DNA from: Bacteroidota bacterium
GTDB lineage: Bacteria; Bacteroidota; Bacteroidia; Flavobacteriales_D; Sanyastnellaceae
Direction: 5' to 3'
Assembly: GCA_027622975.1 (NCBI GenBank)
Contig: JAQBVN010000011.1
Span: 1-64,000 of the forward strand
Length of the DNA: 64,000 nt
Numbering within the stretch: position 1 is the first letter of the stretch; every line of letters starts with the position of its first letter. A model generated the notes under the pieces. It was not told the origin of the DNA. It did not search any database and saw only the letters and a program-made list of their open reading frames with translations. Both the position numbers and the translations under genes were made by a program. Below, piece after piece: positions 36,432 through 43,822 of this stretch.

Positions 36432-37505
36432 TCAGGAGCGCTTGTCCAGCCGCTTTGTCATGGCCTGGACCCATTGGAATTCATTGAAGAACTCGCGAAT
36501 GATGATGCGAAACAACGTGTATGCGGGAATGGCCAAAACCATCCCTGCAGGTCCTGCCAAGCTTCCCGCGATGGAAATGACTGCGAAAATTTCGAGGGGA
36601 TGTGCGTGAACACTTTTGGCAAAAATCACGGGTTGGGTGAACAGATTGTCCACCAACTGGGCAGCACCATACATGATCATGGCAAGCCCGACAGTACCCC
36701 AGGTCAGGCCGCTTGAGATCATGACCAACATGCCAAAGGCAGCGCCTACCAGCGGGCCGACGTAAGGAATGAGATTGCAGAGTCCCGCAAACAGCCCCAG
36801 CAACCATCCGTGTGGCACTCCCACAACGGTCAGTCCAGCGCCGACCACGGCCGTGATGATGCCCACTTGCAAGACGAGTCCACCAAAGTACCTCGTGAGC
36901 AATTCGCCGGAAGTTTCCATGATGCGCAGCATGGCTTCACGACGGGAACCTGGGGTGAAAGACAGGAGCAAATCCTTGAACAATTCGGGTTCTCTCATCA
37001 GAAAGAACGACATGAAAAGGATGGAGAAGGAGGCCACCAAAAGGTTTCCCATGGAGGCCAAAAGGGCCGAAAACAACCCCGCTGCATCGGTCGCTCGGAA
37101 GAAATCCATCATGTGGTTGGCGAGAAATTCGCTGTTGGCGACGCCCTCTCCGCTCAGATCCACCCACGAAGTCCAGCGGTCCAAAGCGGCCAGAGCCTCG
37201 AGCCAGTGATTCGCCAATTCATTGGGCCTCAATGAGGTCAAGGCTTGGAGTTGTTCCTGCACCAGCGGAGCAAACAACATCACGACCGTGGTGGCAATCA
37301 TCAGCATCCCGGAAAGCGTCAACGCGGCCGAAGCAGTCATGCCCATATGCCATCGTCCCACACGACGCGCAGAGAGCCAAGCCACCACGGGTCTTCCAAT
37401 GAAACTGATCGCCACTGCCGCGAGAAAATACATGGCCAATTCGGAAAACCGAATGAGCAGGACGGCGAGGACGAGGGCGGCGAGCCACCATGGCCAACGT
37501 ATCAT
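36432..37505 (-). CDS. AI-2E family transporter-like permease
   Basis: 357 residues from the ATG at 37505, which overlaps the sixA stop as ATGA. The protein is strongly hydrophobic with about eight TM helices. Family features include SFILFMSFFLMREPE-like spacing in the middle, GVPHGWLLGLFAGLCNLIPYVGPLVG and QLVDNLFTQPVIFAKSVHAHP. Members are YdiK/PerM/TqsA-like; some are H+-coupled exporters. Substrate unknown. Confidence 0.92.
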   Translation of the reverse strand: MIRWPWWLAALVLAVLLIRFSELAMYFLAAVAISFIGRPVVAWLSARRVGRWHMGMTASAALTLSGMLMIATTVVMLFAPLVQEQLQALTSLRPNELANHWLEALAALDRWTSWVDLSGEGVANSEFLANHMMDFFRATDAAGLFSALLASMGNLLVASFSILFMSFFLMREPELFKDLLLSFTPGSRREAMLRIMETSGELLTRYFGGLVLQVGIITAVVGAGLTVVGVPHGWLLGLFAGLCNLIPYVGPLVGAAFGMLVMISSGLTWGTVGLAMIMYGAAQLVDNLFTQPVIFAKSVHAHPLEIFAVISIAGSLAGPAGMVLAIPAYTLFRIIIREFFNEFQWVQAMTKRLDKRS

Positions 37506-37996
37506 GGGAGGAGGTGAGATTTGGGGGTAAACAGGCCTCTGAGACGACCCGTCCCAGCAAACACCTCGGCCCAAGAGTGAACGTGAAGCTCAATTTCTGC
37601 CATGCCGGAGGTGGGAAGCCAAATGGTTTGGTCTGTCAGTCGGTCCACCAATTCACTCAAGCCCGGGTTGTGCCCCACGAGCCATCCACTTTCAGCCTGG
37701 TCGTCCCATTCGTTCACCCAGCGCAGCCAAGCACGGTCCGACGCGAGGTAGGCGTCGGGTTCAAGCGTCATGGCAGATTCCGGTTCTTGCCATGCCGAGA
37801 GAAGGAGCAGGCCCGTTTGCAAGGTTCGGTTGGCAGGACTGACGCAACACGGCGTTCCCTGCCGCCGTGCCGGTGCACACCACGCACCGAGTTGCTGCAC
37901 ATCTTGAATGCCTCTAGGGGCCAAATCCCGCTCAAAATCAGGACATGAACCATGAGGCTCAGCCTTTCCGTGGCGAACGATGAAGAGGCGCTTCAT
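37502..37996 (-). CDS. sixA: SixA-like phosphohistidine phosphatase
   Basis: 164 residues from the ATG at 37996. The RHG motif is at residues 8-10 (IVRHGKAE), with His9 as the phospho-acceptor, and the second His is in VGHNPGLSELVD. Histidine phosphatases of the SixA type remove phosphate from phosphohistidine in signalling proteins. It forms an operon with the AI-2E permease. A divergent gap of 105 bases separates it from the DtxR-like gene. Confidence 0.88.
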   Translation of the reverse strand: MKRLFIVRHGKAEPHGSCPDFERDLAPRGIQDVQQLGAWCAPARRQGTPCCVSPANRTLQTGLLLLSAWQEPESAMTLEPDAYLASDRAWLRWVNEWDDQAESGWLVGHNPGLSELVDRLTDQTIWLPTSGMAEIELHVHSWAEVFAGTGRLRGLFTPKSHLLP

Positions 37997-38034
37997 AGGG
38001 TGAAGGTCGCAAAAAGTCCTTTGCAATCAATATT

Positions 38035-38050
38035 TTTAGATTTGTCTAAA
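38035..38050. promoter_or_regulatory. Operator-like dyad 1 upstream of the DtxR-like regulator
   Basis: TTTAGA-TTTG-TCTAAA, a perfect dyad resembling DtxR/MntR-type boxes. A -7 element TAGATTTG (38037-38044) lies inside it, so a bound regulator would block transcription. Confidence 0.65.
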
Positions 38051-38055
38051 TTATT

Positions 38056-38073
38056 TTTTAGATACAGCTAAAA
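38056..38073. promoter_or_regulatory. Operator-like dyad 2 upstream of the DtxR-like regulator
   Basis: TTTTAG-ATACAG-CTAAAA, six-base arms, five bases after the first dyad and 28 bases before the ATG at 38102. Its arms resemble those of the first. Confidence 0.6.
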
Positions 38074-38101
38074 ATGAAGGTCGCTGCCGTAGTTTTGTTC
38101 C

Positions 38102-38752
38102 ATGGCAAAATCCAAACAACGAGAGGATCATGTCAAAGCGCTTTATGCACTTGGCGAATCCTTGGGTGGTCCCAAGGCGTGGGTGTCCACCAATCAAATG
38201 GCGGATCACCTCGGGGTGAAGGCACCGAGCGTCACCAGCATGGTCCAGGTACTTCAAGAACTTGGATGGGCGGAACATCGCCCGTATCGCGGGGCTCGCT
38301 TGACCGTGGCTGGCCGTCGGTTGGCGCTGAATTTGGTGCGCAAGCATCGATTGTGGGAGACGTTTCTGGTGGAACGTTTGGGGTTTGGTTGGGAGGAAGT
38401 GCATGACATCGCCGAGCAGCTTGAGCACATCGACAGTGTCAAACTTGTGGACCGACTGGATGAATATTTGGGATGTCCCAAAGTGGACCCTCATGGAGAT
38501 CCCATCCCCGACGGAAAGGGGCTGTTCAACGACGACCGGTCTCTCCGATCTCCTTCAGACCTGGTGGCAGGCGACGTGGGAAGGGTTGCAGCTGTCCAAC
38601 GCGATGATGCGGCTTTGTTGTCCTTGTTGAAGTCCCACGGAGTCGCGTTGGGGACGGAGTGGACGCACGAAGCATTGCAGGGGTTGCCCCATGATTTGCG
38701 GGAGCAACTCTTGTTGGAGTTGGTGTCAACGATGAAACACGGAGCATCATGA
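38102..38752 (+). CDS. DtxR/MntR-family metal-dependent transcriptional regulator
   Basis: 216 residues. The winged-helix DNA-binding domain (WVSTNQMADHLGVKAPSVTSMVQVLQELGW) is followed by the dimerisation/metal domain with HRLWETFLVERLGF, HDIAEQLEHIDSVKLVDRLDEYLG and the family motif DPHGDPIP. A FeoA-like C-terminal part follows from about 150. Metal, probably Mn2+ or Fe2+, turns on DNA binding. Two dyads upstream suggest that it controls its own operon. The stop overlaps the ATG of the ZIP transporter gene (ATGA). Confidence 0.93.
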   Translation: MAKSKQREDHVKALYALGESLGGPKAWVSTNQMADHLGVKAPSVTSMVQVLQELGWAEHRPYRGARLTVAGRRLALNLVRKHRLWETFLVERLGFGWEEVHDIAEQLEHIDSVKLVDRLDEYLGCPKVDPHGDPIPDGKGLFNDDRSLRSPSDLVAGDVGRVAAVQRDDAALLSLLKSHGVALGTEWTHEALQGLPHDLREQLLLELVSTMKHGAS

Positions 38753-39573
38753 TGGACACAGTCATCGCCTGGTTTGAGGGTCAGGGACCCGTTCGTTCAG
38801 CCCTTGTTGCGACTCTGTTTACTTGGGGGCTGACAGCGGCTGGAGCCGCCTTGGTGTTTCCGTTCAAAACGATGAACAGGAAGTTGTTTGATGGCATGCT
38901 CGGTTTCACAGGGGGGGTGATGGTCGCGGCGAGCTTTTGGTCGTTGTTGGCGCCAGCCATTGACATGGCAGGGGGGGATGGCTTTGCCAAAGTCGGACCG
39001 CCTGCCCTTGGTTTTGCGCTGGGTGCTTTGTTTATCCATGCCTTGGATCGGCTCATCCCTCACCTTCACATCAATTTCAAAAAAGAGGAAGCAGAGGGTC
39101 TACAGACCAATTGGCGTCGAACCACGTTGTTGGTGCTAGCCATCACCCTGCACAACATTCCCGAGGGATTGGCTGTGGGTGTTCTGTTTGGAGGAGCGGC
39201 GTTGGGTTTGGATGGAGCGACCACGGCAGGTGCCGTGGCTTTGGCTTTGGGCATTGGAATTCAGAATTTCCCAGAGGGATTGTCGGTCAGCATGCCTCTG
39301 CGTCGGGAAGGCGTGTCACGGACCAAGGCTTGGTGGTACGGTCAATTGTCGGCTGCCGTGGAGCCCGTCGCGGCTGTGGTTGGTGCTGTGGCTGTGATGA
39401 CCATGCGGCCGCTTTTGCCATACGCCTTGGCCTTTGCAGCAGGGGCCATGATTTACGTTGTGATCGAAGAAGTGATTCCAGAAACGCAGCGAGACAAATA
39501 CACAGATGTCGCCACGTTGGGATTCATCGCGGGCTTCATTGTGATGATGTCACTGGACGTGGGTTTGGGATGA
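38749..39573 (+). CDS. ZIP-family divalent metal transporter
   Basis: 274 residues; an ATG one codon later (38752) is an alternative start. Eight TM helices are expected. The two metal-site helices carry HNIPEG (135-140) and QNFPEG (172-177), as in ZupT/GufA-type ZIP proteins, and a histidine-containing loop (IPHLHINFKKEE) sits between helices. It moves Zn2+, Fe2+ or Mn2+ into the cytosol. Coupling with a DtxR-like regulator favours manganese or iron. Its 3' end overlaps mpl by 38 bases, tail to tail. Confidence 0.93.
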   Translation: MMDTVIAWFEGQGPVRSALVATLFTWGLTAAGAALVFPFKTMNRKLFDGMLGFTGGVMVAASFWSLLAPAIDMAGGDGFAKVGPPALGFALGALFIHALDRLIPHLHINFKKEEAEGLQTNWRRTTLLVLAITLHNIPEGLAVGVLFGGAALGLDGATTAGAVALALGIGIQNFPEGLSVSMPLRREGVSRTKAWWYGQLSAAVEPVAAVVGAVAVMTMRPLLPYALAFAAGAMIYVVIEEVIPETQRDKYTDVATLGFIAGFIVMMSLDVGLG

Positions 39574-40912
39574 TGTTCACACCACCAAACCGACCGCTGC
39601 TCATCATCAGAAGCACGTGGTTGCTTTGGGGAACGTCTTGCAATCGCGCATTCAACTCTGCCTGGTCTGTGATGACTTCCAAGGAGGTTCGGCCAAAGCA
39701 AGCTCTCACAAATTCAGCATCGAGTGAAGGCAAGCGCTTGTGGGCCACAACGTCGGGATCGAAGTACACCACGGCGTGATCCACAGCATCCATGGATCCG
39801 TGGTATTGGGGAAGAAAATCCTTGTTTAGGCTGCTGAAGGTGTGCAATTCAAACACGGCTGTGACTTCTCGATCGGGAAACTGCCCCACGACTGAAGCTT
39901 GGGTGGCCCTGAGTTTGGAGGGGGCATGGGCAAAGTCTCGGAACACCACAAAGTCGTTGGATTCATGGGCCATTTCGAGTCGTCGGGCTGCACCCGTAAA
40001 ATCAGTCATGTGAGCGTCGAAATCGACAGCATCCATCCCCATGGCCACGCAACACGCCCGGGCGGCTGCGAGATTCTGCATGTTGTGAGCACCCAACAAC
40101 GATACGGCCAAGGGCTTCGTTCCATCCAAGGTCACCTCGCTGCCGGTGGACGTAGGGTGATGTGGTGGCGTTTGATAGCCAATCCAACGAATGTCGGGAC
40201 GAAGCGGTTGGGCCTGGGCTATCACGCGGGCCAGGAGTTTGTCTTCTGTGCAGTGGACAACGGTGCCTCCATGTTCCACCGTCAGGAGGTAGGTAGAGAA
40301 CTGAGCGATGTAATCCTCTTCAGTCGGAAACACATTCACATGATCCCATGCAATGCCCGTGATGACTGTGACATGCGGGCCGTACCACAGGAACTTGGGT
40401 TTGGGGTCAATGGGTGAACTGAGGTATTCATCACCCTCGATGACTGCCCATTCGGTGTGGGGATCCAGGTGAACCATGCGATCAAACCCCTCGAGTTGCG
40501 CGCCCACCATGAGGTCAGTCGATTGACCGGCGCCTTTCATGGCATGGAGAATCATCGAGGTGACGGTCGTTTTGCCATGGCTTCCTGCGATGACCATGCG
40601 CTTCTTGTCTCGGGTGGCAAAGCGCAGGAACTCGGGATAGGATTGGATGGTCAATCCCATTTCTTGGGCGCGAAGCAGCTCGGGGTTATCGGTCCGAGCG
40701 TGCATTCCCAGGATCACGATGTCAATGTCGGGATTCAGTCGGTCTGGATGCCATCCATCCATTTCAGGCAACAAGCCAGCTTTGTCAAGACGGCTTCGAC
40801 TCGGTTCAAAAATTTGGTCATCCGACCCGGTAACATCATGACCTGAATCTGCCAAGGCCAAGGCAAAGTTGTGCATCGCGCTTCCGCCGATGGCAATCAA
40901 ATGAATCCGCAT
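39536..40912 (-). CDS. mpl: UDP-N-acetylmuramate:murein tripeptide ligase Mpl
   Basis: 458 residues from the ATG at 40912. It starts MRIHLIAIGGSAMHNFALAL (Mur-ligase Rossmann domain); the ATP loop is GSHGKTT (110-116), and AGAHNMQNLAAA-type and DFAHAPSKLRAT motifs belong to the Mpl/MurC group. It joins a recycled cell-wall peptide to UDP-MurNAc. The long upstream reading extension has no coding character. A -7-like AAGATTTG lies 11 bases upstream. Confidence 0.92.
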   Translation of the reverse strand: MRIHLIAIGGSAMHNFALALADSGHDVTGSDDQIFEPSRSRLDKAGLLPEMDGWHPDRLNPDIDIVILGMHARTDNPELLRAQEMGLTIQSYPEFLRFATRDKKRMVIAGSHGKTTVTSMILHAMKGAGQSTDLMVGAQLEGFDRMVHLDPHTEWAVIEGDEYLSSPIDPKPKFLWYGPHVTVITGIAWDHVNVFPTEEDYIAQFSTYLLTVEHGGTVVHCTEDKLLARVIAQAQPLRPDIRWIGYQTPPHHPTSTGSEVTLDGTKPLAVSLLGAHNMQNLAAARACCVAMGMDAVDFDAHMTDFTGAARRLEMAHESNDFVVFRDFAHAPSKLRATQASVVGQFPDREVTAVFELHTFSSLNKDFLPQYHGSMDAVDHAVVYFDPDVVAHKRLPSLDAEFVRACFGRTSLEVITDQAELNARLQDVPQSNHVLLMMSSGRFGGVNIIPNPRPVTSSQ

Positions 40913-40923
40913 GGTGTGAATTT

Positions 40924-40931
40924 CAAATCTT
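40924..40931 (-). promoter_or_regulatory. -7-like element of mpl
   Basis: AAGATTTG on the minus strand, one mismatch from TAnnTTTG, 11 bases before the ATG. Confidence 0.35.
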
Positions 40932-40968
40932 TTGGAGCGCCTGTGGCGGGGCTTCCCCAGCATTTTCC

Positions 40969-40976
40969 CACATTCG
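40969..40976 (+). promoter_or_regulatory. -7-like element of the EI24 gene
   Basis: CACATTCG, two mismatches from TAnnTTTG, exactly four bases before the ATG at 40981. The match is weak; the spacing is what suggests it. Confidence 0.3.
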
Positions 40977-40980
40977 CAGG

Positions 40981-41766
40981 ATGAGAACCTTTGTCCACAC
41001 ATGGAAGGCACACCGAGAAGCTTGGCGCTTGCTTCAAGGCCCCCTGAAGATTTGGATGCTGCCGTCTGCCTTGATGACCTTGGGAGTTGCGGCCTTAGGG
41101 TGGTGGGGGATTTCAAGCTTGGCCAAGCATGTTTCGATGTGGTTGGTGTCTCAAGGTGGGTGGGCCTTTGAATCAACCTGGCTCCTTGTAGGTGTGGAAT
41201 GGTCGATATGGCTTGCGCTTTTTGTCGTGAAGTTGAAGGTGACCAAGTACGTTGTCTTGATTGTGATGGGGCCGTTGTTTGCCGCGTTGAGCGAAGCTGC
41301 TGAAGCCCAAATCACAGGCCATGCGACCCCATTCTCATGGTCTCGCTGGTGGAGAGATTCAGTCCGAGGGATGCGGTCTGCGTGCATCCTTTTGGTCGTG
41401 GAGTGGACTCTTGTGGGGTGTTGCTTCGTTGCGGGCTTGTGGATGCCCTTCTTGTCTCCGCTGATGGTTCCAGTGGCTTGGCTTGTGGGTGCTTGGGCCT
41501 ATGGAGCGTCGGTGATGGACTACGTGTGGGAACGCGAGGGAAAGGGCGCGCTCCAAGCCTTGGCGGAGACGACCAGTCGGCCAGGGGTTGCCCTGGGTGT
41601 GGGGATTCCATTTGCCTTGTGGATGGCTGTGCCAGTGTTGGCTTGGACTGTGGGTCCTATGCTTGGCGGGTTGTCTGCGACGGTTACGTCGGTGCAAGCT
41701 TTGAAGGGGGGAGACGGTGAGACGCGCACAAACCTGTCTGGCGACAGTCAGCCAGCAACTTTTTGA
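40981..41766 (+). CDS. EI24/CysZ-like membrane protein
   Basis: 261 residues with about five or six TM helices. Family features: RLLQGPLKIWMLPSALM, KYVVLIVMGPLFAALSEAAE and SWWRDSVRGMRSA-like spacing (read SRWWRDSVRGMR). Its E. coli relative CysZ is a sulfate transporter, but the Bacteroidota branch is uncharacterised. The gene is divergent from mpl. Its 3' end overlaps aroA by 19 bases. Confidence 0.85.
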   Translation: MRTFVHTWKAHREAWRLLQGPLKIWMLPSALMTLGVAALGWWGISSLAKHVSMWLVSQGGWAFESTWLLVGVEWSIWLALFVVKLKVTKYVVLIVMGPLFAALSEAAEAQITGHATPFSWSRWWRDSVRGMRSACILLVVEWTLVGCCFVAGLWMPFLSPLMVPVAWLVGAWAYGASVMDYVWEREGKGALQALAETTSRPGVALGVGIPFALWMAVPVLAWTVGPMLGGLSATVTSVQALKGGDGETRTNLSGDSQPATF

Positions 41767-43040
41767 ATGTGAATGCCCAAGGCCTCGAGGTCGTCAAAGA
41801 AAGACGGCCAGCTCTTGGCAACACATTCAGCGCCTTCAATTTCCACAGGGGCACCTGCGGCGCCAAGCACGGCCGCAGCCATCGCAATGCGATGGTCACC
41901 ATGACTTGAAATTCTGGCGGATTGGACAGGGCCGGGGTGTATGGTCATGCAGTCGCGATCCTGGTCCAAATCCACGGAGATTCCACATTTGGCAAATTCT
42001 CGCTGCAGGGTCAATCCCCGATTGGATTCCTTGTTGGACAGCCGGTGCAATCCTCGCAGATGACTCGAATTTGTGCCAAACACGGCCAAAGCCGCCAACG
42101 GAGGAAAGAGGTCGGGACAGTCCGTCAAGTCCACCTGGAACGAGGAGGGGCGACCCTTCATGACGCGCACACCTTCATCTGTTCCCGCCAATTTGCATCC
42201 TCCAAACAACATGGCTCCTTTGATGGCTTCGTCGGCTTGCGTGTACGCGCTGTGAAGTCCCTCAACGTCCAGATGGTGTGGACTGATGAGCACGCCAAGG
42301 GACATCAAAAAGGCAGCTGAAGACCAGTCTCCATCGATGGCGACATCAATCGGGGTTGCGCGTTGTCCCCCTGGGATGGAGATGAGCATGCGGCGCTCGT
42401 CTGGGTCGTCTTCGAGGATGTGAACATGAATTCCCATGTCCTCGAGGACTTCCAGCGTCATGTCCAAGTAGGGCCGGCTGACGACCCCATGAAGATTGAT
42501 GACACTGTTGCCTTCAGCATGTGGCAAAGCGCACAACAGACCCGTCAAAAGTTGGCTGCTCCCAGCGGCATCCAAGCTCGCCTCTGCGCCACGCATGGGA
42601 CCGACAATCCGTGGATGGTCTTCTGTGGTTTGTTCAACCCGCACGCCAAAAGATTCGAGGGTCTCCTGCATGGAGGACAGGTTCCGTCCTCGAAGGGTTC
42701 CCATGCGCTCGAGCACCAAGGGGTCGTGATGAAGTCCTGCAAGCGCACCAAACATGCGCAAGCCAAGACCGGATTCCCCGGGTGTAAGCACTTCGGATCG
42801 AGGTCTCAAGGGAAATGTTCCGTGGATGGCAATGGCGTCCTCTCCCAATTCAACTTCCGCACCCAATTGTGCGGCCATCATCAATGCGTGGGTGCAATCG
42901 TCCGACTCGGAAGGTCTTCGAATCATGGTGGTGCCATCGGCCAGCGTCGCCAAGGCCACCACCCGTTGCATCACACTTTTGCTCGGAGGCGCCCATACTG
43001 AATCAGCTGACAAGGTGCTCGGCAGGACCCGGAGAATCAT
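41748..43040 (-). CDS. aroA: 3-phosphoshikimate 1-carboxyvinyltransferase (EPSP synthase)
   Basis: 430 residues. PPSKSVMQR near residue 18 (phosphoenolpyruvate site), ESGLGLRMFGALAG, IDGDWSSAAFLMSLG, LSNKESNRG and SHGDHRIAMAAAV are conserved EPSP synthase motifs. It makes the sixth product of the shikimate pathway. The ATG at 43040 overlaps the ubiE stop by four bases, so the two genes are translationally coupled. Confidence 0.96.
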   Translation of the reverse strand: MILRVLPSTLSADSVWAPPSKSVMQRVVALATLADGTTMIRRPSESDDCTHALMMAAQLGAEVELGEDAIAIHGTFPLRPRSEVLTPGESGLGLRMFGALAGLHHDPLVLERMGTLRGRNLSSMQETLESFGVRVEQTTEDHPRIVGPMRGAEASLDAAGSSQLLTGLLCALPHAEGNSVINLHGVVSRPYLDMTLEVLEDMGIHVHILEDDPDERRMLISIPGGQRATPIDVAIDGDWSSAAFLMSLGVLISPHHLDVEGLHSAYTQADEAIKGAMLFGGCKLAGTDEGVRVMKGRPSSFQVDLTDCPDLFPPLAALAVFGTNSSHLRGLHRLSNKESNRGLTLQREFAKCGISVDLDQDRDCMTIHPGPVQSARISSHGDHRIAMAAAVLGAAGAPVEIEGAECVAKSWPSFFDDLEALGIHIQKVAG

Positions 43041-43774
43041 GGCTTTCTCCCTGTGTATATGGTGGCAATGCCGCCCGAGAGCATCCGAGACTTCAGATCC
43101 ACGTACCCGGCCCGTGCCATGTGTTGCAAGAAATCCTCACCCTCTGGAAAGGCATCCACACTTTCAGGAAGGTAAGTGTATGCGGCGGGGTCCTTGCTCA
43201 CCCACCGGCCAATGGTAGGCATGATTCGTTTGAAGTACAGACCAAAAAGCTGCTTCACAGGAAAATGGCGGGGCTTGCTGAATTCGAGAACAAGGCCCAA
43301 CCCTCCAGGACGAAGCACCCTGAACATGTCTCGGAGCCCCCCGTCCAAGTCTTCAAAATTCCGCACCCCAAAAGCCACAGTGAAGACATCAAATTTCCCA
43401 TCCTCAAAGGGCAAGGCCACCGAATCACCTTGAATCAATTCGATGCGTTGGTCCCAACCGCGCGCCTTGATTTTCTCCCGTCCCATATCGAGCATTCCCG
43501 CACTGATGTCCACGCCAGTGACATGAACGTCCAAGCCCATGCGAACCGCTTCAATCGCAAAATCCGCCGTTCCGGTCGCCACATCGAGCATTGTCTGTGG
43601 CTGTTCCTTGCGCAGAATTCGGATGCAGCGTTTTCTCCACAACACGTCAATTCCCAGCGAAAAGAGATGGTTCAACAGATCATACCGATGCGCGATGCCG
43701 TCAAACATGCGCGCTACCTGCGCCGTTTTGCCTTCCTCTTCGGGAGAAACGTAGGGTGTGATTTTGGTTCCCAT
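43037..43774 (-). CDS. ubiE: Demethylmenaquinone methyltransferase
   Basis: 245 residues from the ATG at 43774; a start six codons upstream is less likely. YDLLNHLFSLGIDVLWR (31-47) and the SAM motif LDVATGTADFA (63-73), then GDSVALPFEDGKFDVFTVAFGVRNF, identify UbiE/MenG. Because Bacteroidota rely on menaquinone, the C-methylation of demethylmenaquinone is the expected role. It lies 48 bases downstream of the TrkH-like gene on the same strand. Confidence 0.95.
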   Translation of the reverse strand: MGTKITPYVSPEEEGKTAQVARMFDGIAHRYDLLNHLFSLGIDVLWRKRCIRILRKEQPQTMLDVATGTADFAIEAVRMGLDVHVTGVDISAGMLDMGREKIKARGWDQRIELIQGDSVALPFEDGKFDVFTVAFGVRNFEDLDGGLRDMFRVLRPGGLGLVLEFSKPRHFPVKQLFGLYFKRIMPTIGRWVSKDPAAYTYLPESVDAFPEGEDFLQHMARAGYVDLKSRMLSGGIATIYTGRKP

Positions 43775-43822
43775 GGTTCGATTGAAGCACAAACATGCAA
43801 CACTTTTCGTGGCTTTCGGGTC

